A DNA stretch of 64,000 nucleotides, from positions 1,798,001 to 1,862,000 of the forward strand of contig JAYJMM010000041.1 of NCBI GenBank assembly GCA_037349105.1, in the 5' to 3' direction. The stretch comes from Limnomonas spitsbergensis. Taxonomy: Eukaryota; Chlorophyta; Chlorophyceae; Chlamydomonadales. Within the stretch, counting starts at the first letter, position 1, and each line of letters starts with the position of its first letter. Position numbers and translations under genes: made by a program. The notes below the pieces were generated by a model that saw only the letters and a program-made list of their open reading frames with translations, made no database searches and was not told where the DNA came from. Below, in pieces: positions 19,661 to 29,765 of the stretch.

Positions 19661-21529
19661 GAGGAACGTGCGATCAGGTCGAGAAGATTGGAGGTGGCGG
19701 TTGAAGTCCCCACCAATGAGGAAGATGTCACAGGCGGGGTCACTGTCATGGATAGTGTCTGCCATGTATTTTTGACAGGCAGGTGAAATGAGGTTAGAGC
19801 CTGGAGGGAAGTAAACACTAAGGACATGAAGGGTGCGGCCAGCGACCATGGGAAGTTGTAGATGGATGCAATATCCTTCGATAAGGGGGGGTACCGGTTG
19901 GCGGATGAAGGTATGGGGGTGGGTGTCATTGTGGATGGCGAGGAATACACCCCCGGGTGCACAGATATTTGGCCGGGCGTAAGCAATAGTAGGGGGTGTA
20001 GGCACGCTGCTCAGGTAGACATGATAGTTAGGGAAGGCTTGGCGGATTTCAGGAAGGAAAGTGGATTGTTGGGAGGCAAAGAGGTGAGTTTCTTGGCCAA
20101 AGAAAATTTTGGGGCGGTGTGTGTTGACAAAGGTGCTGACATCGGCAGTGTTGGCACGGAGGCCAGCGATATTGAAAGTCGAGATGATATCGTGTGGGTA
20201 GGGGACTTGTTGGGGTGGAGAGGGGAGTGGGGGAGGAGGTAAAGTGGGGTATAGGGGTGTGGGCCGGGCAGCGGGGGGAGCCGAAGAGACGTGGGGGCGA
20301 GGGGTATAGACAAGGGGTGGAGGCGTGAGCGGGGCACGGTCTGTGAAAGTGTTGTCGATGGAAGTGTAAGAGGGGTTAGTAAGGAGGGAAGGGGGGATTG
20401 GGTGTGGCGGGGGTGAATCAGGAATGGTGATGTGGGTGTTTGGCTGAGGGAGGGTAAAGGGGAAAGCAAGGCAAGCGGTAAGGGAAGAGGCAGGGACGAG
20501 AGCAAAGGCATGCCTGCCGAGTTGGCGGAGGAGTTGGAGGTTGTGATCAGAAGTAAGGTCCATGCGGGATGGGGAGTCGGAGTCGACCCAGAGCCAAGGT
20601 TTGCCAACGCCAGGTTTTAATAGCACGGAGGCATGGAAGTAGTCACCTGGTTCATGTGTGTGAAGGATGAAACCCGGGTAGGCATATGTGGGGTCTTGTA
20701 GTTGGAGGGAAGCAAGGGCATGATCCAGATCTTGAAGTGTGATGGAGGCGAGATTGGCCAAGTGTGAGGGGGAGAGTGGGAGATTGGTGCGATCCATGAT
20801 GTCGAGTTTGTGGAGTTTGTGATTATCAAAAAGCCATACAGCAAAGAGGGCATCAGTGAAATTACCCCGAGAAGTGTGAAATTGTGGATGTGGCACGGAT
20901 GGGTTGAGGAGTTGGGCATGGTGTGGTAGAATGGGATTGGTGGACCGGTAGCGACACCATGCCAAGACATCGGGGGGGGTCGTGATGGCACGACCACTAA
21001 GGTTATTAAGAGCGTGGATTTGGCAGAATCCAAGAGATTGACGCTCAAAGAAAGCGAGGCCGTGTGGTAGTGGGTCATGTGTTGGCGTGAGAGGCGGGTT
21101 GTTTGCTGAAACGTCTCCACCCCGTGGTGGAGGTCGGGGGTGTTTTGAACGATGCTTGGGGTAGGTGTGAGAGGAGGTGTGACGGGCTTTTTGGATGCGT
21201 GAGATGGCCTGGATGAGTGGGATGTGGAGGTGGTATGTGTGGGGGAAACGTCTTTGGTTGTGTGTGAGGAGACGTCGTAAATGGCCGAGGAAATATTGGC
21301 CGCGATGACGTTGAATGGGTGTTAGTTTTGAGATTTTTTTAGGGATCTCCTTTATGGGAGACTGTAAAAAAAGTGTGCCTAGAAAAAAAAAGTGACTAAA
21401 AAAAAAAAAAAAAAAAAAAAGACGGTCACCACACCTACTATGCCGAAGCGACGGCTCACGACGCTCCGCAGGCACAGGCCAGGGGTGGGTTGCCACGAAG
21501 TGTTCTACCGCAAGCGCGGCCTCGATCAA
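19625..21529 (-). CDS. LINE N-terminal part: Josephin-like cysteine protease plus APE endonuclease
   Basis: 634-codon frame. Residues 1-150 are basic and low in complexity, with a Phe run encoded by the A-rich + strand tract at 21386-21420, so the true start is unclear. Residues 160-320 resemble a Josephin (ataxin-3/JOSD) deubiquitinase: ERQSLGFCQIHALNNL with candidate nucleophile Cys169 (codon 21025-21023), YFHASVL with candidate base His299, and PWLWVDSDS with candidate Asp316, in the Josephin order Cys...His...Asn/Asp. A Pro-rich linker follows. The APE endonuclease then starts at about residue 445: STFNIAGLRAN, GQETHL, IGGDFN. In a LINE polyprotein the protease could process the protein or counter ubiquitination; both are inference. 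Confidence 0.8.
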   Translation of the reverse strand: MIEAALAVEHFVATHPWPVPAERREPSLRHSRCGDRLFFFFFFFSHFFFLGTLFLQSPIKEIPKKISKLTPIQRHRGQYFLGHLRRLLTHNQRRFPHTYHLHIPLIQAISRIQKARHTSSHTYPKHRSKHPRPPPRGGDVSANNPPLTPTHDPLPHGLAFFERQSLGFCQIHALNNLSGRAITTPPDVLAWCRYRSTNPILPHHAQLLNPSVPHPQFHTSRGNFTDALFAVWLFDNHKLHKLDIMDRTNLPLSPSHLANLASITLQDLDHALASLQLQDPTYAYPGFILHTHEPGDYFHASVLLKPGVGKPWLWVDSDSPSRMDLTSDHNLQLLRQLGRHAFALVPASSLTACLAFPFTLPQPNTHITIPDSPPPHPIPPSLLTNPSYTSIDNTFTDRAPLTPPPLVYTPRPHVSSAPPAARPTPLYPTLPPPPLPSPPQQVPYPHDIISTFNIAGLRANTADVSTFVNTHRPKIFFGQETHLFASQQSTFLPEIRQAFPNYHVYLSSVPTPPTIAYARPNICAPGGVFLAIHNDTHPHTFIRQPVPPLIEGYCIHLQLPMVAGRTLHVLSVYFPPGSNLISPACQKYMADTIHDSDPACDIFLIGGDFNRHLQSSRPDRTFLSFLASNRLIPH

Positions 21530-22689
21530 AAGAAGCGCATTAGCAATGCGATTCTATTGCACCCAACGTCGGGTGTAGGCGACATGAATTCGAAAAGCTT
21601 TTGGGCCGCGCGGCGATGACATTTCTCCGCCGCCACCCACCCGACGTAATCGTCTGCGACTAATGCCGTACTGGTGTCAGTCGCTTACAGCCTAGCATCG
21701 ATGATACTGTCAAGCGGAGGTCGCGAGTTCGATACCTGCCGGTGGCAGAAAAAAATGTTGCATACCGTGCGTTATCGCACTGACACGCCGATGGTTGTTA
21801 GCACCCGAAAGAAAACAACCCTGAAAAAGAGCGAAGGGTTCAAGAAAATAAAAGACACCAAAAGAAACCCGGGGAAGGTGCCAAAGATCCCCACGATTTT
21901 TGATGTGTAGGAAACGGTGCCATGTGGCACTCAGCAGTGGCTTTAAGGTTAGGAGTGGATGTTGTAGCTGAGGGGATGGATGGTGGTGGGGGCGGGGTGC
22001 TGGATGGAGTAGTAGTGGTAGGGAGAGAAGACGAGAGATATGATAGAGGAATACCAGTAGACCGGAAATGACGAGCTCATTCAGACAGTGCAGCGGGACA
22101 AGCTAGACGCCGATTGCTTACGCATTCCGATCATTGCGCACCTCTACCTCAACAGATCCTAGGACATACAAACCTTTCAAATTCGATTCTTACTTTCTGT
22201 CCATCTCGTGTACCCGACTATACTTTCGGTTCGGAGGCCCACAGCAACAGCCCACAGCGACACGAAGTCATATACAACTGACAGCAACAACAGCCGCGGG
22301 CCTCGGCTGCTCCGACTCCTGCTCCTGCTACCCATGTGTGGCAGAACCTCTCCAAATCGGGGAATCTACTGGCTTCATATTCGATAGCGCCACACTAGCA
22401 TGGGCTGCGGCGCCAGCATCGTCTCGGTAAGCTACAATGGCCATGCTTGATGCTTCCATGCATGGTAGCACGATACGGCATGATACGGCGCAATACAGCA
22501 CAGGTTCAGCTGGATTGTACAGCCATGCCTCCATGCCCCCATGCTCCCATGCACTTAATGTCCCATGCTCGCTCTCATTTACTCATACACCCATGCACAC
22601 AAGCGCCCATGCGCCTAAACCCTACCATGAACCCTAAACCCTAAACCCCCCATGCCATGGTATATATGGAGGCTCCCAGCTGAGGCTGC
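21530..22689. other. LINE 5' flank or UTR and intergenic DNA
   Basis: No firm gene. It contains a run of 22 A at 21399-21420 (just inside the LINE frame), a possible small exon with an AG acceptor and GTAAGC donor at about 22340-22430, and the second CGAGCTCATT word at 22072. GAGTTCGATACC near 21728 resembles a tRNA B-box, but no cloverleaf folds around it. Confidence 0.5.
22617..22650 (+). repeat. Interstitial CCCTAAA telomere-like repeats
   Basis: Two to three CCCTAAA units (the TTTAGGG-type plant/algal telomere repeat) with one degenerate CCCTACCATGAA between them. The tract is too short to be a telomere; it fits the CCCTGAA filler seen elsewhere in the window. Confidence 0.6.
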
Positions 22690-24202
22690 ATCTGCGTGTT
22701 GGCCTCATGGAAGTTGGCAAGTACAGGTCTGTACGTCCAAGTCTCTAGCTTGAGAGGCCCTCTCCCACCCTGTGCTTATATACTCCTGCCCTTGCACCTG
22801 CCATGCAGAGGCTGCATCTGCGTGTTGGCCTCATGGAAGTTGGCAAGGACAGGTCTCTACGCCCATGTCCCTAGCTTGAGAGGCCCTCTCCCACCCTGTG
22901 CTTATACCCGCCTGCCCTTGCACCTGCCATGCAGAGGCTGCATCTGCGAGTTGGCCTCATGGACGTTGTCAAGGAGAGGTCTCTACGCCCATGTCCCTAG
23001 CTTGAGAGACCCTCTCCCACCCTGTGCTTATACCCGCCTGCCCTTGCACCTGCCATGCAGAGGCTGCATCTGCGAGTTGGCCTCATGGACGTTGTCAAGG
23101 AGAGGTCTCTACGTCCATGTCCCTAGCTTGAGAGACCCTCTTCCACCCTGTGCTTATATACTCCTGCCCTTGCACCTGCCATGCAGAGGCTGCATCTGCG
23201 AGTTGGCCTCATGGACGTTGTCAAGGAGAGGTCTCTACGCCCATGTCCCTAGCTTGAGAGGCCCTCTCCCACCCTGTGCTTATACCCGCCTGCCCTTGCA
23301 CCTGCCATGCAGAGGCTGCATCTGCGAGTTGGCCTCATGGACGTTGTCAAGGAGAGGTCTCTACGCCCATGTCCCTAGCTTGAGAGACCCTCTCCCAGAC
23401 TCCCACCCTGTGCTTATACCCGCCTGCCCTTGCACCTGCCATGCAGAGGCTGCATCTGCGAGTTGGCCTCATGGACGTTGTCAAGGAGAGGTCTCTACGT
23501 CCATGTCCCTAGCTTGAGAGACCCTCTCCCACCCTGTGCTTATACCCGCCTGCCCTTGCACCTGCCATGCAGAGGCTGCATCTGCGAGTTGGCCTCATGG
23601 ACGTTGTCAAGGAGAGGTCTCTACGTCCATGTCCCTAGCTTGAGAGACCCTCTCCCACCCTGTGCTTATACCCGCCTGCCCTTGCACCTGCCATGCAGAG
23701 GCTGCATCTGCGAGTTGGCCTCATGGACGTTGTCAAGGAGAGGTCTCTACGTCCATGTCCCTAGCTTGAGAGACCCTCTCCCACCCTGTGCTTATACCCG
23801 CCTGCCCTTGCACCTGCCATGCAGAGGCTGCATCTGCGAGTTGGCCTCATGGACGTTGTCAAGGAGAGGTCTCTTCGCCCATGTCCCTAGCTTGAGAGGC
23901 CCTCTCCCACCCTGTGCTTATACCCTCCTGCCCTTGCACCTGCCATGCAGAGGCTGCATCTGCGAGTTGGCCTCATGGACGTTGTCAAGGAGAGGTCTCT
24001 ACGTCCATGTCCCTAGCTTGAGAGGCCCTCTCCCACCCTGTGCTTATACCCTCCTGCCCTTGCACCTGCCATGCATAGGCTGCATCTGCGAGTTGGCCTC
24101 ATGGACGTTGTCAAGGAGAGGTCTCTACGCCCATGTCCCTAGCTTGAGAGACCCTCTCCCACCCTGTGGTTATACCCGCCTGCCCTTGCACCTGCCATGC
24201 AG
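22690..24202 (+). repeat. 126-bp tandem array carrying a copied splice acceptor (about 12 copies)
   Basis: Each unit contains CCCTTGCACCTGCCATGCAG, then AGGCTGCATCTGCGAGTTGG, then CCTCATGGACGTTGTCAAGG and a CCCTCTCCCACCCTGTGC stretch. Copies differ at only a few sites; one copy near 23390 has a short extra CCCAGACT piece. 126 is divisible by three, so a long + strand frame runs through the array, but its 42-residue repeat has no known family. The last unit runs into a non-repetitive exon-like sequence at 24203, so the unit appears to be an intron end plus the first exon bases. Confidence 0.9.
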
Positions 24203-24358
24203 AGGCTGCATTTGCGAGTTGGCCTCATGGATGCTGTCAGCGAGGTCTCCGGGCCTGTGAGGGACCGCGTCCGGGACTGGTTGGAGGAGGGGCTGAACCC
24301 AGCACTGACAGATGATGATGTGAGGGCTGGGGCGGACTCAGGGTTGTTGTATGGTTGA
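24203..24358 (+). CDS. Probable terminal exon of an unidentified gene
   Basis: It follows the acceptor CCTGCCATGCAG. Reading in phase 0 gives 51 residues ending at TGA, with normal protein composition: RLHLRVGLMDAVSEVSGPVR, then DRVRDWLEEGLNPALTDDDV. I do not recognise the family. In a second frame the tandem-array peptide continues and stops near 24260, so the frame choice rests on composition. Upstream exons were not identified; they would lie beyond the 126-bp array. Confidence 0.45.
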   Translation, partial: RLHLRVGLMDAVSEVSGPVRDRVRDWLEEGLNPALTDDDVRAGADSGLLYG

Positions 24359-26001
24359 ACCAGCTGCCAGGGCTATATCCGGGGGGGCCTTCAATCCACG
24401 CCGCATGGCGTAGTATTTTCCATTTATTCTTTTATAACATCTTAAAAAGGGATGGTGGGATGAGGGGGCAAGAGGTTAGAGGTACTGATAACGAACCCTT
24501 GGATAGATGCCGGATAAATACAGACACAAAAATATATCACAGGGCGAGTCACAGGGCGCTTAAAATGCTATAAGCGACAGTGATGCGTTCGGGTAATGGG
24601 TTCTTATTTCTTAATTTACTCAGGTTCTTCGGGCTGAACAGTTAAAACCCATGCACCAGCGTAGCTACCGGTGGTCAGATCTGCATTCCGGTGTAAACGT
24701 TCAACTTGGGAAGTTTTGGCTGAAAGCCCCGCAGGGCCATGTTGTTCAAACGTTGGCTCTTGTGTCAGCATCATCTTGAATTCCTGAGGGCAGTAGTGTT
24801 CATGCATCTCAAATTAACAAGAAAAGCAAGCTAGCGCATGCCACGAAAAGGTGCCAATGCCACGAATAGGTGCCAATGCCACAAACCGCCTGATTTGAGC
24901 TAGAGGCTTTGTGCCCGGTGGCCCAAGGGAGGAAGGTGCCACTGGACAGGATCGTCTGCGTGAGCCCTTCACTGCACGCTATTAACCCTGCTGGGCCTCC
25001 TCCACAGTCATGGTAGCATGCTGCACAGTGCCATGCACACCCGCTGCTACCTCATCTTTGTTCCTGGGCAGCCCAGTAACCCAGTCACCCTCTTGCATCA
25101 AGGGCAGGCAAGGGCATATGACAATGTTACTTCAAGTATTTTATGCCCAAACTTCTGCAAGCTGACAGTCCACACCCCATCTCTCAGAATTGTAAAGCAC
25201 CATGCATCAGAATTTCAGAGTCTCATGCGTCAGAACAGTTGCGGTATGCCGTTGGCTGGCTGGTCCTGGCTGTCGGCTGCAATGGTAGCTCCGGCTCATC
25301 AACTTCAGCCATGTCGGCCTTCTCTTGGTCTGCCAGCTCCTTCGTCACGTTCTGTAGGAGGATGTCGTTACCCCCATGTACTGGTATTTCACCCATGCTG
25401 ACTGTGACAAAACCAAACCAGGCGCACGGCCGGTGAAATAAGCTTGCAAGGTACCAATGGACATGCTCGTCTCTGTGAGCCCTGCACTGCACGCTGTCGA
25501 TGTTTTTCCGTTGAAACAATCGTCTACCGCACCGATCGCGGATGTGTGGGCTCGAGGTATGGAGCCAATTGTGCCGTCAGAGCATGCCACTCATGATGTA
25601 TCGGGGTCCCCAGGTCCTTCTTGCGAGATGCCTCTCGCCGTATACCGCCAGGTCACCCGAAATGCAATCGCATTATTTCGAATAGATTATCATTTCGGAA
25701 TCGGTGTGCAGTCGCGGAGCTCCAAAAGAAATTGTACCATGCAGGTGGTGACGCTGGCAACCCTAACCAACTCCGCATGGGCTGGGCGGCTCAGGACTGG
25801 GGACCCCGATACCCTCATGATCATACCAGTCTGAATGATCCCCGACGACAACTGGATATAATTTCGCAAGGTTAAGGCATGCATCAGCTGCCAGGAGCGG
25901 GATGTGCCCGAAATCTCAAGATCCGGGAGCAACGGTAAGAAACTCGTCATAGTTCTCTCGTCCAAACGCTGCCTGACTTCACATTGATTCCTGATTTTCA
26001 G
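24359..26001. other. Region without a confident gene
   Basis: Two diverged copies of a stretch around GTGAGCCCTKCACTGCACGC occur near 24960 and 25477, pointing to an old local duplication of about 500 bp. On the - strand, about 25460-25230, a short acidic stretch (DILLQNVTKELADQEKADMA) looks protein-like but has no defined ends. No recognisable family is present. Confidence 0.4.
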
Positions 26002-27256
26002 ATGAAACATGGATTCGTTGAAGCTGACGGGGAAGCAAACCTGGCGAATGCGTTCTCTGTCTCAGATATGGCGTGAACCTCACTTCAAAGTGACGGTGGA
26101 GATGCGACAGAGGACACGTTAACGATGAAAGGTAGGATGTCCGCAACTTTAGAAATGCTTAACATGTCAGATGGTCAGCCTCCGCACTGCGAATTTTGAC
26201 TGACTACTACTACTACATGGCTGACTGCTATCTCGAATGACCAACTTCTGATGCTGCAGGGATATCAGTCAAAGGACATCAAGTATTTCCTTGCGAAGTC
26301 TGGTTCATCATCAACTATGCTGTCTCTCAGGCAGCGGGGCCCAGGTAAGGCCATCTATTGCGAGCGCATGCAAGGGCTTTGTCGCATGGGCCTTGGTCAT
26401 CACGCGAGAACACCATCAACCAAACACATACTAAGTTAAATCTGCATCTATCCCCTCTTCTTCACAGACAGTTGAGTGTTTTGTCCTGTACAGCCTCTGC
26501 GGGACAGGAGGACACCTGCATGGGCTCATGGTGGATGATGTTTGAAGGTGCGTCCATGTCCGCACACCAATTCGCATTTTCAGGAGGCTTTCTGCAGACC
26601 TTTGGGAAAGAGCGCCAGCTAGGCTGAGGTGGATGCCTTCAGGGCATGGGCTGTTGAGGTGCTGGTTAACGATCTGTGTGTCACTTTGATTTAACATGCT
26701 TCACTGAATTGAGGATACTGCCAGCAGATGACAGCTTCACTTCATATCATCCAATGGCATTTTGATTTTTGAAGTGATTACCGGTATTTGCTAATTTCAC
26801 GCCCCCCTTTGTTTGATACAGGGCCCTCCCCAACGGTGGCCCCTTTGACCAACATGCCTTTCTGGCGGGCATCGCCCGGGCCCTTGAGCCGACAAACGCA
26901 TCCATCATAAACGCTCAGACCCGGCACGCTGCCGGCAATATGACAGTTTCTATGGAACAACTAGCGTTCTTCAGTTTCAAGGTAAGATTATTCTTTATAT
27001 AGCAATGCAAGAAACACTCTCACATCATATCGTAACATTTCTCAACACAAATTTGTATTCAGATGGTCATGAGACATTCCTAATAATCTTTCTAATATTT
27101 TGTATTCAGGTCAAGAACAGGTTGCAGAACAAGGCTGGGAACCAGGGAGTCAGCCATGCGAAGGGGATTGTGGAGGAGATCGCGATTGTGCAGGCCGTCG
27201 GTGAAAAATACGGATGGGCCACCATGATAATTCGAGTGTATGGAAATAACTGCTAG
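26002..27256 (+). pseudogene. Spliced gene remnant of unknown function with in-frame TGA codons
   Basis: Exon-like blocks with good splice sites: 26002-26131 (donor GTAGG), 26260-26344 (GTAAGG), about 26467-26553 (GTGCGT), 26822-26981 (GTAAGA) and 27110-27256, ending at TAG. The readings are protein-like, for example VFPCEVWFIINYAVSQAAGP, then VECFVLYSLCGTGGHLHGLM, then GGPFDQHAFLAGIARALEPT, then AVGEKYGWATMIIRVYGNNC. However, TGA interrupts block 1 (26074-26076) and the end of block 3, both explicable as CGA to TGA changes, and blocks 2 and 3 do not join in phase. This suggests a decayed gene, or an incorrect model with one missing intron boundary. I do not recognise the protein family. Confidence 0.45.
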
Positions 27257-27499
27257 CTCCTTTGTGTAGTTGGCCGCTGTCAGCCACTAGAGTGTTGCAT
27301 GTATTGAACACTTGGTTACATTGGGGTCTTGTGACTTGGGAGCTCTTGTTCTGAATACTTGTCGTTTTGGAGGTGAACAATGTTGTTGGGTTGTTGGCCC
27401 TTGTTGTTGGGTTATTGGCCGAGGGTTGGGCCAGTGTTTAATGCTGGTGGCCTAGGTTTAGTGCATGTGGCCAAGGGCAGTGGCACTCATTTAAATACG

Positions 27500-27935
27500 T
27501 CGGTTTGTGTAATAACGCTTGATTCCGGCTTCGATTTAACTTGCTGATGTTGTCATGACTGTACGTGATTGATTCCGGCTTGAATTAAGTGTTGCTTAGT
27601 ATGGCTTGATTCAAGCGATGGCCCGCTTGATCTCCGGTTTGATTCAAAGCGCCCAATTCAATCGATGGGCTTGATTCCCCCTTGATTCCGGCTTGAATCA
27701 ATTCGCTGGATTCTCTCTTGATTTAATGCGCTTGATACACTCTTGATTTCGGCTTGATTCAATCCGTTTGATTCTCTCTTGATTACGGCTTGATTCAATC
27801 CGCTTGATTTTGGCTTGAATCAAACGCTTGTTTCAGTGGCTGGATTCAAGCGATAGCCCGCTTGATCTCCGGTTTGATTCAAGACCCTGTTTCAAACAGG
27901 ATTTTTTTTCATTCAAGCCGATTTCAAGCGGCCCA
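27500..27935 (+). repeat. Degenerate GCTTGATTC-type tandem repeat
   Basis: About 20 loosely spaced copies of a roughly 20-bp unit around TTGATTCCGGCTTGATTCAA, with TTGATTCTC and CGATGGCCCGCTTGA variants. It lies just downstream of the 26-27.2 kb remnant. No coding signal. Confidence 0.7.
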
Positions 27936-27948
27936 TGTTACCGACCTA

Positions 27949-28390
27949 AGGTGTAACGTTATTGACTAGCTGATTGGCAAGGACCCTGAGTAGGTGACCC
28001 ATGCGTGCAATTATGGCTTTCGAAATCACTTTTCGGCCATCATCACCGCGCCGGGTGCCTCAACTGTCAAAAATGCCGCTCCATAGTAATTGTGCCCATA
28101 GCAGGTAATGTTTTCCAGCTTAGACAGGAAAGACACACGAACAACAAGTGCCTATGCAGCCGCAATAGCCCTGGCATAAACAGTTTAAGGACCATATGAA
28201 GGCCATCCCAGACAAACATGCACGTTTGCTCAAAATTCAGCAGGCTAGATTGGGGTTCCCTGTCTTTCGTGAAGGATGTCAATAACGTTACACCTCTGGG
28301 CCCGCTCAAAGCTCGGCCGCGTGGGCGCCCAACTGTTCAGAAGGGAGTAAAGAAGGAACTAAAAGGAAGAGAGGGGGAAAGGAACAACAT
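27949..28390 (+). repeat. Dispersed element with 18-bp inverted repeats (copy 1)
   Basis: AGGTGTAACGTTATTGAC at 27949-27966 is perfectly inverted at 28278-28295. The right copy continues into a stretch of about 100 bp (to about 28380, ending in AGAAGGAACTAAAAGGAAGA) that recurs inverted at 59500-59600. In both places one frame reads NVTPLGPLKAR. It could be the end of a transposon or a retroelement coding remnant; no family assigned. Confidence 0.6.
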
Positions 28391-29438
28391 GAGAGGCCGG
28401 GAAGGCAACGGAGACCAAGTCCAAAACCTGAGTTCCACTAAAGACTAACCCTCAACAAAGCCTCTAAAAAGGTGAGTCCAGAAAAGCAAGCATCGTGAAG
28501 GATGTGATAGCCATCGTTGAGGCAGAGTCGTATCAGAGGCCGGGACTTCCTTTCTCCAACCATTTCCCAGCCATTTCTGTGTCCCTTTCTTTTATTTCAT
28601 TTTCTTGGTTTTCCAGATCAATTGCCTGGTGTGCTTGTTTTTCCCTCTTTGTTAAGGGCCATGATCTGGACGGACTGGGGATTCTTCAGACTTAGATCCT
28701 TACTTTTGGGGGTGGTCTTGCCCTTCACTTGCCTTCGTCCAGTCTGATTCTTTCCATTCTCCTCTCAAGTTTATTTTCCTTCCGAGCAGACAGGCAGGCG
28801 CCCACGCGGCCAAGCCTTCTGAGCATGGCCCATAGGTCAATGACCTTATGGACTGGTTTCCCTCCCACTTACTATACTCCTTCTCTTATCGGAATGTTTA
28901 ACCAAACCCGGGCTTGAAGCAAGGCCCGGAGGTGTTTGGTAACTAGTAAGCTCTGACCAGTGGTTCAGTAGTAAGGAACCCCCACACTTAAGTGCAGCAA
29001 GCGAGTATGAATACTGGCAAAGCAGTTTTCGTGTTGAAAACTTGGGCGTGGACGCAGGGCAAGCTGAGCTTCAAAATTCGGACAGCCACTGAAATGTTTG
29101 GCGACACAATCAATTCTCCCTTTCCATGATACACAAGTAGGCAAATGACCCCAATTCTCCAATAAAAAGGAGCACAAACCTCTGCATGCCTTCATACGCC
29201 ACCCAACACCACACAATTCATGCACCACTTAATATCCCCATCCTCATCCCTTCAGAATTTCGGAAAATTTTCAAGATCATCCATCAAACTCATACATAGC
29301 AAAGCTGTGTAAAACAGGCCGTAGTTCATGCACGGGTCGTCGTTCTTTCATAAAAGATTGCGGTATTTGCCCGGCATTTTCCAAAGCTTACACTGCCAAG
29401 CACGTGAGTTCATCGAAATACCCCTTCATGATGGAAAC
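28391..29438. other. Intergenic region without a recognised feature
   Basis: Pyrimidine-rich stretches at 28540-28640 and 28740-28790 are followed by mixed DNA. Open frames are short and lack family motifs, and no repeat family was recognised. Confidence 0.5.
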
Positions 29439-29765
29439 TCAACCGACGCAACCCAACCAACCAACCCAACCAACACCCCCCCACGAAATTAACGCTTTTG
29501 ATCGCACCGCAGCAGTTATTGAAGATGAACCCAGGAGATTGATCAAAGGCGTGATGCCACCAGCACTGGTGATCTCGGCGTCGATGCTGTCATCGTCCCA
29601 CAAAAGGATCCTCCCGGAAGCTCTCACAGCAGCTGCTTGCACCGTTGAGGACGGGGAACCCACGAGGCTGATCAAAGGCGTGATACCACCGACCATAATG
29701 ATCTCGACCTTGGCATCGTAGTCATCAAGAGAAATCAAAATAACCTTCTGCCGGCTGTTGCTCAA
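29439..29765 (-). pseudogene. Frameshifted remnant of armadillo repeats downstream of the ARM gene
   Basis: About two more ARM repeats (DAKVEIIMVGGITPLISLVG and EITSAGGITPLINLLGSSS) in another frame than the 825-codon gene, overlapping its end by about 40 bases. The sequence closely matches an internal part of that gene (DDFDAKVDIIMTG... and the following ...DDDSINAEI). It is either a duplicated and decayed end or the original C-terminus lost through an indel near 29765. Confidence 0.75.

Larger units (their letters stand above)
12828..22071 (-). mobile_element. Dual-endonuclease LINE (Dualen/RandI-like), decayed
   Basis: Order along the - strand: Josephin-like cysteine protease, APE endonuclease, reverse transcriptase, RNase H, CCHC zinc knuckle, restriction-like endonuclease and a C-terminal tail. 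Coding runs from 21529 to about 12924. On the coding strand a (TTTC)5 simple repeat at about 12835-12856 follows and may be the 3' tail. CGAGCTCATT occurs at 12818-12827 and again at 22072-22081, which would be a 10-bp target-site duplication if the 5' UTR extends that far; this is weak support and sets the outer limits given here. The frame is broken at about 19630, 19400, 14574 (TGA), 14365 and 13170, so this copy cannot make the intact protein. The presence of both APE and RLE is the hallmark of the Dualen family; the clade assignment is inferred from domain order only. Confidence 0.85.

Noticed and set aside
15193..20620. Plus-strand frames opposite the LINE
   Set aside because: They are antisense to the recognised LINE domains and show no motifs of their own.
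21660..21755. tRNA or SINE head near 21.7 kb (GAGTTCGATACC resembles a B-box)
   Set aside because: Acceptor and T stems pair only partly and no anticodon arm of normal size can be drawn.
22696..24260. Plus-strand frames of about 275 codons with a 42-residue Cys-rich repeat
   Set aside because: A consequence of a 126-bp (multiple of 3) tandem array; no family, and the last unit joins a better exon in another frame.
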